5,913 bases of DNA, taken from positions 1 to 5,913 of the forward strand of contig JAQVEQ010000173.1 of assembly GCA_028697875.1 (NCBI GenBank). The letters are read 5' to 3'. The translations under genes were made by a program, and so were the position numbers. Source of the stretch: Novosphingobium sp. Its GTDB lineage: Bacteria; Pseudomonadota; Alphaproteobacteria; Sphingomonadales; Sphingomonadaceae. The notes beneath the pieces were generated by a model. It was not told where the DNA came from. It saw only the letters and a list, made by a program, of their open reading frames with translations, and ran no database searches. Positions 4,705-5,913 of the stretch are shown piece after piece (position 1 is the stretch's first letter; every line of letters starts with the position of its first letter).

Positions 4705-5442
4705 ATGGCCGGAAAACAACGGATCGATCAATTGCTCGTCGCGCGCGGACTGGCGGAAAGCCGGGCGCGCGCCCAGGCGCTCGTCATGGCGGGGCTCGTC
4801 ATGATCGGCGACCGCAAGGCGGACAAGCCGGGGCAGCAAGTGGCGGAGGATGCGGAAATCGTCCTCAAGGGCCGCGACCACCCGTGGGTGTCGCGCGGCG
4901 GGATCAAGCTGGCCCATGCGATCGACCATTTCGGGCTCGACCCCACCGGCGCGGTGGCGATGGACGTCGGCAGTTCGACGGGCGGATTTACCGACGTCCT
5001 GCTGACCAAGGGGGCGGCCCGCGTCTTCGCGGTCGATTCCGGGACCAACCAGCTGGCGTGGAAATTGCGGCAGGACCCGCGCGTGACCGTGCTGGAACAG
5101 ACCAGCGCGCGCGTGCTGACGCCTGCGATGATCGATGCGCCATGCGACTGGGTGGTCTGCGACGCCAGTTTCATTTCCCTGCGCAAGGTCCTGGAAGTGC
5201 CGCTGAAACTGGCCGCGCCGCAATGCCGCCTGGTGGCCCTCATCAAGCCGCAGTTCGAAGTCGGCAAGGGCGAAGTGGGCAAGGGCGGAGTGGTGCGCGA
5301 CCCGGCGCTCCATGCCCGCGTCCGCGACGAAGTGCGCATCTGGCTGGAAGAGGAAGGCTGGCGTATCCAGGGGATCGTCGAAAGCCCGATCACCGGCCCG
5401 GAAGGCAACGTCGAATTCCTGATTTCGGCGGAGCGCGGGTGA
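4705..5442 (+). CDS. tlyA: TlyA family rRNA (cytidine-2'-O)-methyltransferase
   Basis: A 245-residue TlyA/hemolysin A family protein, known to 2'-O-methylate cytidines in ribosomal RNA with S-adenosylmethionine; the name hemolysin is historical. An S4 RNA-binding domain fills about residues 4-62 (RIDQLLVARGLAESRARAQ). The FtsJ-like Rossmann domain follows, with SAM motif MDVGSSTGGFTD (86-97) and VDSGTNQLAWKL (110-121). The catalytic K-D-K-E set is visible as K68 (SRGGIKL), D153 (CDASFISL), K181 (IKPQFEVGK) and E237 (NVEFLI). Length and motifs are normal. ATG 4705 gives the standard N-terminus; no in-frame alternative start is near. The only purine-rich patch, AAGAGGG at 4674-4680, is too far upstream to be its ribosome site, so the mRNA may have a very short or leaderless 5' end. 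Whether it modifies 16S only or also 23S cannot be told from sequence alone. Confidence 0.95.
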   Translation: MAGKQRIDQLLVARGLAESRARAQALVMAGLVMIGDRKADKPGQQVAEDAEIVLKGRDHPWVSRGGIKLAHAIDHFGLDPTGAVAMDVGSSTGGFTDVLLTKGAARVFAVDSGTNQLAWKLRQDPRVTVLEQTSARVLTPAMIDAPCDWVVCDASFISLRKVLEVPLKLAAPQCRLVALIKPQFEVGKGEVGKGGVVRDPALHARVRDEVRIWLEEEGWRIQGIVESPITGPEGNVEFLISAERG

Positions 5443-5443
5443 T

Positions 5444-5475
5444 CGCCGGGCGCATGCCGTCGCCGCGCCCCGGCG
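5444..5475 (+). terminator. GC-rich hairpin after tlyA
   Basis: CGCCGGGCGC (5444-5453) pairs with GCGCCCCGGCG (5465-5475) over 10 bp with one bulged C and an 11-nt loop. It begins 2 bp past the tlyA stop. No U tract follows, so it may be a weak or Rho-assisted terminator or a 3'-end stabiliser. Confidence 0.4.
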
Positions 5476-5560
5476 TCCCGTCTGGGAACAACGGTCAATG
5501 CCACGTTGCAAGGTGCCCGTCTCCTCGCCAATATTCACTGCGAATCATGAGGGTTTGCCG

Positions 5561-5913
5561 ATGAGTCTCCTCGCCTCGCGCGGGCAGTTGCGGGCGAGTT
5601 TGGCCCGCTGGGCGCTGTTGCTCGTCCCGGCCGTATTGCTGGCCGGTTTCCTTTCCGGCCAATTCGCGGGCAGCGGACCGGACAATCCCTGGTTCGCAAC
5701 GCTGGCCAAGCCGGCGATCTACCCGCCTCCGGCGGTTTTCCCGGTCGTCTGGGCCGTGCTCTACGTGTTGATGGGGTTTGCCTTCGCCGTGGTCTGTTCC
5801 TCGTGGGGTGCGCGCGGGCGGGGGCTGGCGATCGCGTTCTTCCTTGTCCAGCTGGCGCTCAACCTTGCCTGGGCCCCGGTCTTTTTCGGTTCGCACCGGA
5901 TCTTCGGCGCGCT
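5561..5913 (+). CDS. tspO: TspO/MBR family membrane protein (3' end cut by window)
   Basis: 117 complete codons are visible. The signature segment NPWFATLAKPAIYPPPAVFPVVWAVLYVLMG is split here as NPWFATLAKPAIYPPP (42-57) and VFPVVWAVLYVLMG (59-72), and LNLAWAPVFFG (100-110) follows. These are hallmarks of the TspO/MBR (tryptophan-rich sensory protein, translocator protein) family, integral membrane proteins with five helices that bind tetrapyrroles and affect porphyrin and stress responses. Hydrophobic segments are seen at about 17-34, 57-79 and 88-108; roughly the last two helices lie outside the window. GAGGG sits 7 nt before the ATG. A 5-codon frame starting at 5547 overlaps the start by ATGA and is probably accidental. 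It follows tlyA in the same direction after a 118-bp gap, so it may have its own promoter. Confidence 0.9.
   Translation, partial: MSLLASRGQLRASLARWALLLVPAVLLAGFLSGQFAGSGPDNPWFATLAKPAIYPPPAVFPVVWAVLYVLMGFAFAVVCSSWGARGRGLAIAFFLVQLALNLAWAPVFFGSHRIFGA

Noticed and set aside
5506..5535. TTGCAA and AATATT, 18 bp apart, as a tspO promoter
   Set aside because: The -10 match is poor and the spacing is not optimal; too weak to annotate, though a promoter somewhere in this gap is plausible.
4473..5564. 363-codon plus-strand open frame
   Set aside because: It crosses the divergent promoter gap and overlaps tlyA in another frame, with Arg/Gly-rich low-complexity translation.
1..5913. CRISPR array, insertion sequence or toxin-antitoxin pair
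   Set aside because: No regularly spaced long repeats with unique spacers, no transposase, and no recognisable toxin or antitoxin reading frame are present.

Overview
The window looks like a piece of a GC-rich alphaproteobacterial chromosome, most likely a sphingomonad or erythrobacter relative. This rests on gene content and style: a YghU-type glutathione transferase, a long-form IlvE, TlyA next to a TspO/MBR protein, a Pro/Ala-linker lipoprotein, and strong G/C at third codon positions. The taxonomic call is inference; no rRNA gene is present.

Left part (1-1515): the right-hand end of an integrated genetic element. A P4-type tyrosine integrase (83-1264, minus) lies just downstream of an intact tRNA-Gln(UUG) gene (1441-1515, minus). 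The tRNA's 3' end faces the integrase, so the tRNA 3' half is the likely attachment site and the rest of the island lies to the left, outside the window. Only 15 codons of one convergent cargo gene (1-48) are visible. The 176-bp gap between integrase and tRNA is dense in structure: two helically phased arrays of a TGAG(A/T) decamer, a perfect 13-bp inverted repeat between them, three TACCAAC heptamers, and an 11-bp inverted repeat whose arms sit at the integrase start codon and beside the tRNA. This looks like an integrase/excisionase binding region.

Middle part (1516-3636): two chromosomal metabolic genes on the minus strand, yghU (glutathione-dependent disulfide-bond oxidoreductase) and ilvE (branched-chain amino acid aminotransferase), separated by about 100 bp containing a GC-rich hairpin.

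Region 3637-4114 has no conventional gene but is not empty. On the minus strand it holds an 18-codon ORF (3855-3911) preceded by a Shine-Dalgarno sequence fully complementary to the 16S rRNA 3' tail, followed by three hairpins, the last terminator-like, all upstream of ilvE. On the plus strand a strong intrinsic terminator (4059-4091) has no visible gene feeding it, which suggests an unannotated or antisense RNA.

Right part (4115-5913): a predicted lipoprotein of unknown function (minus) diverges from tlyA (rRNA 2'-O-methyltransferase, plus). A TspO/MBR membrane protein follows in the same direction and is cut by the window end. There is no obvious functional link among ilvE, yghU, tlyA and tspO; they read as ordinary housekeeping neighbours. 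The novelty lies in the integrase-tRNA gap and in the small-ORF/hairpin region upstream of ilvE.
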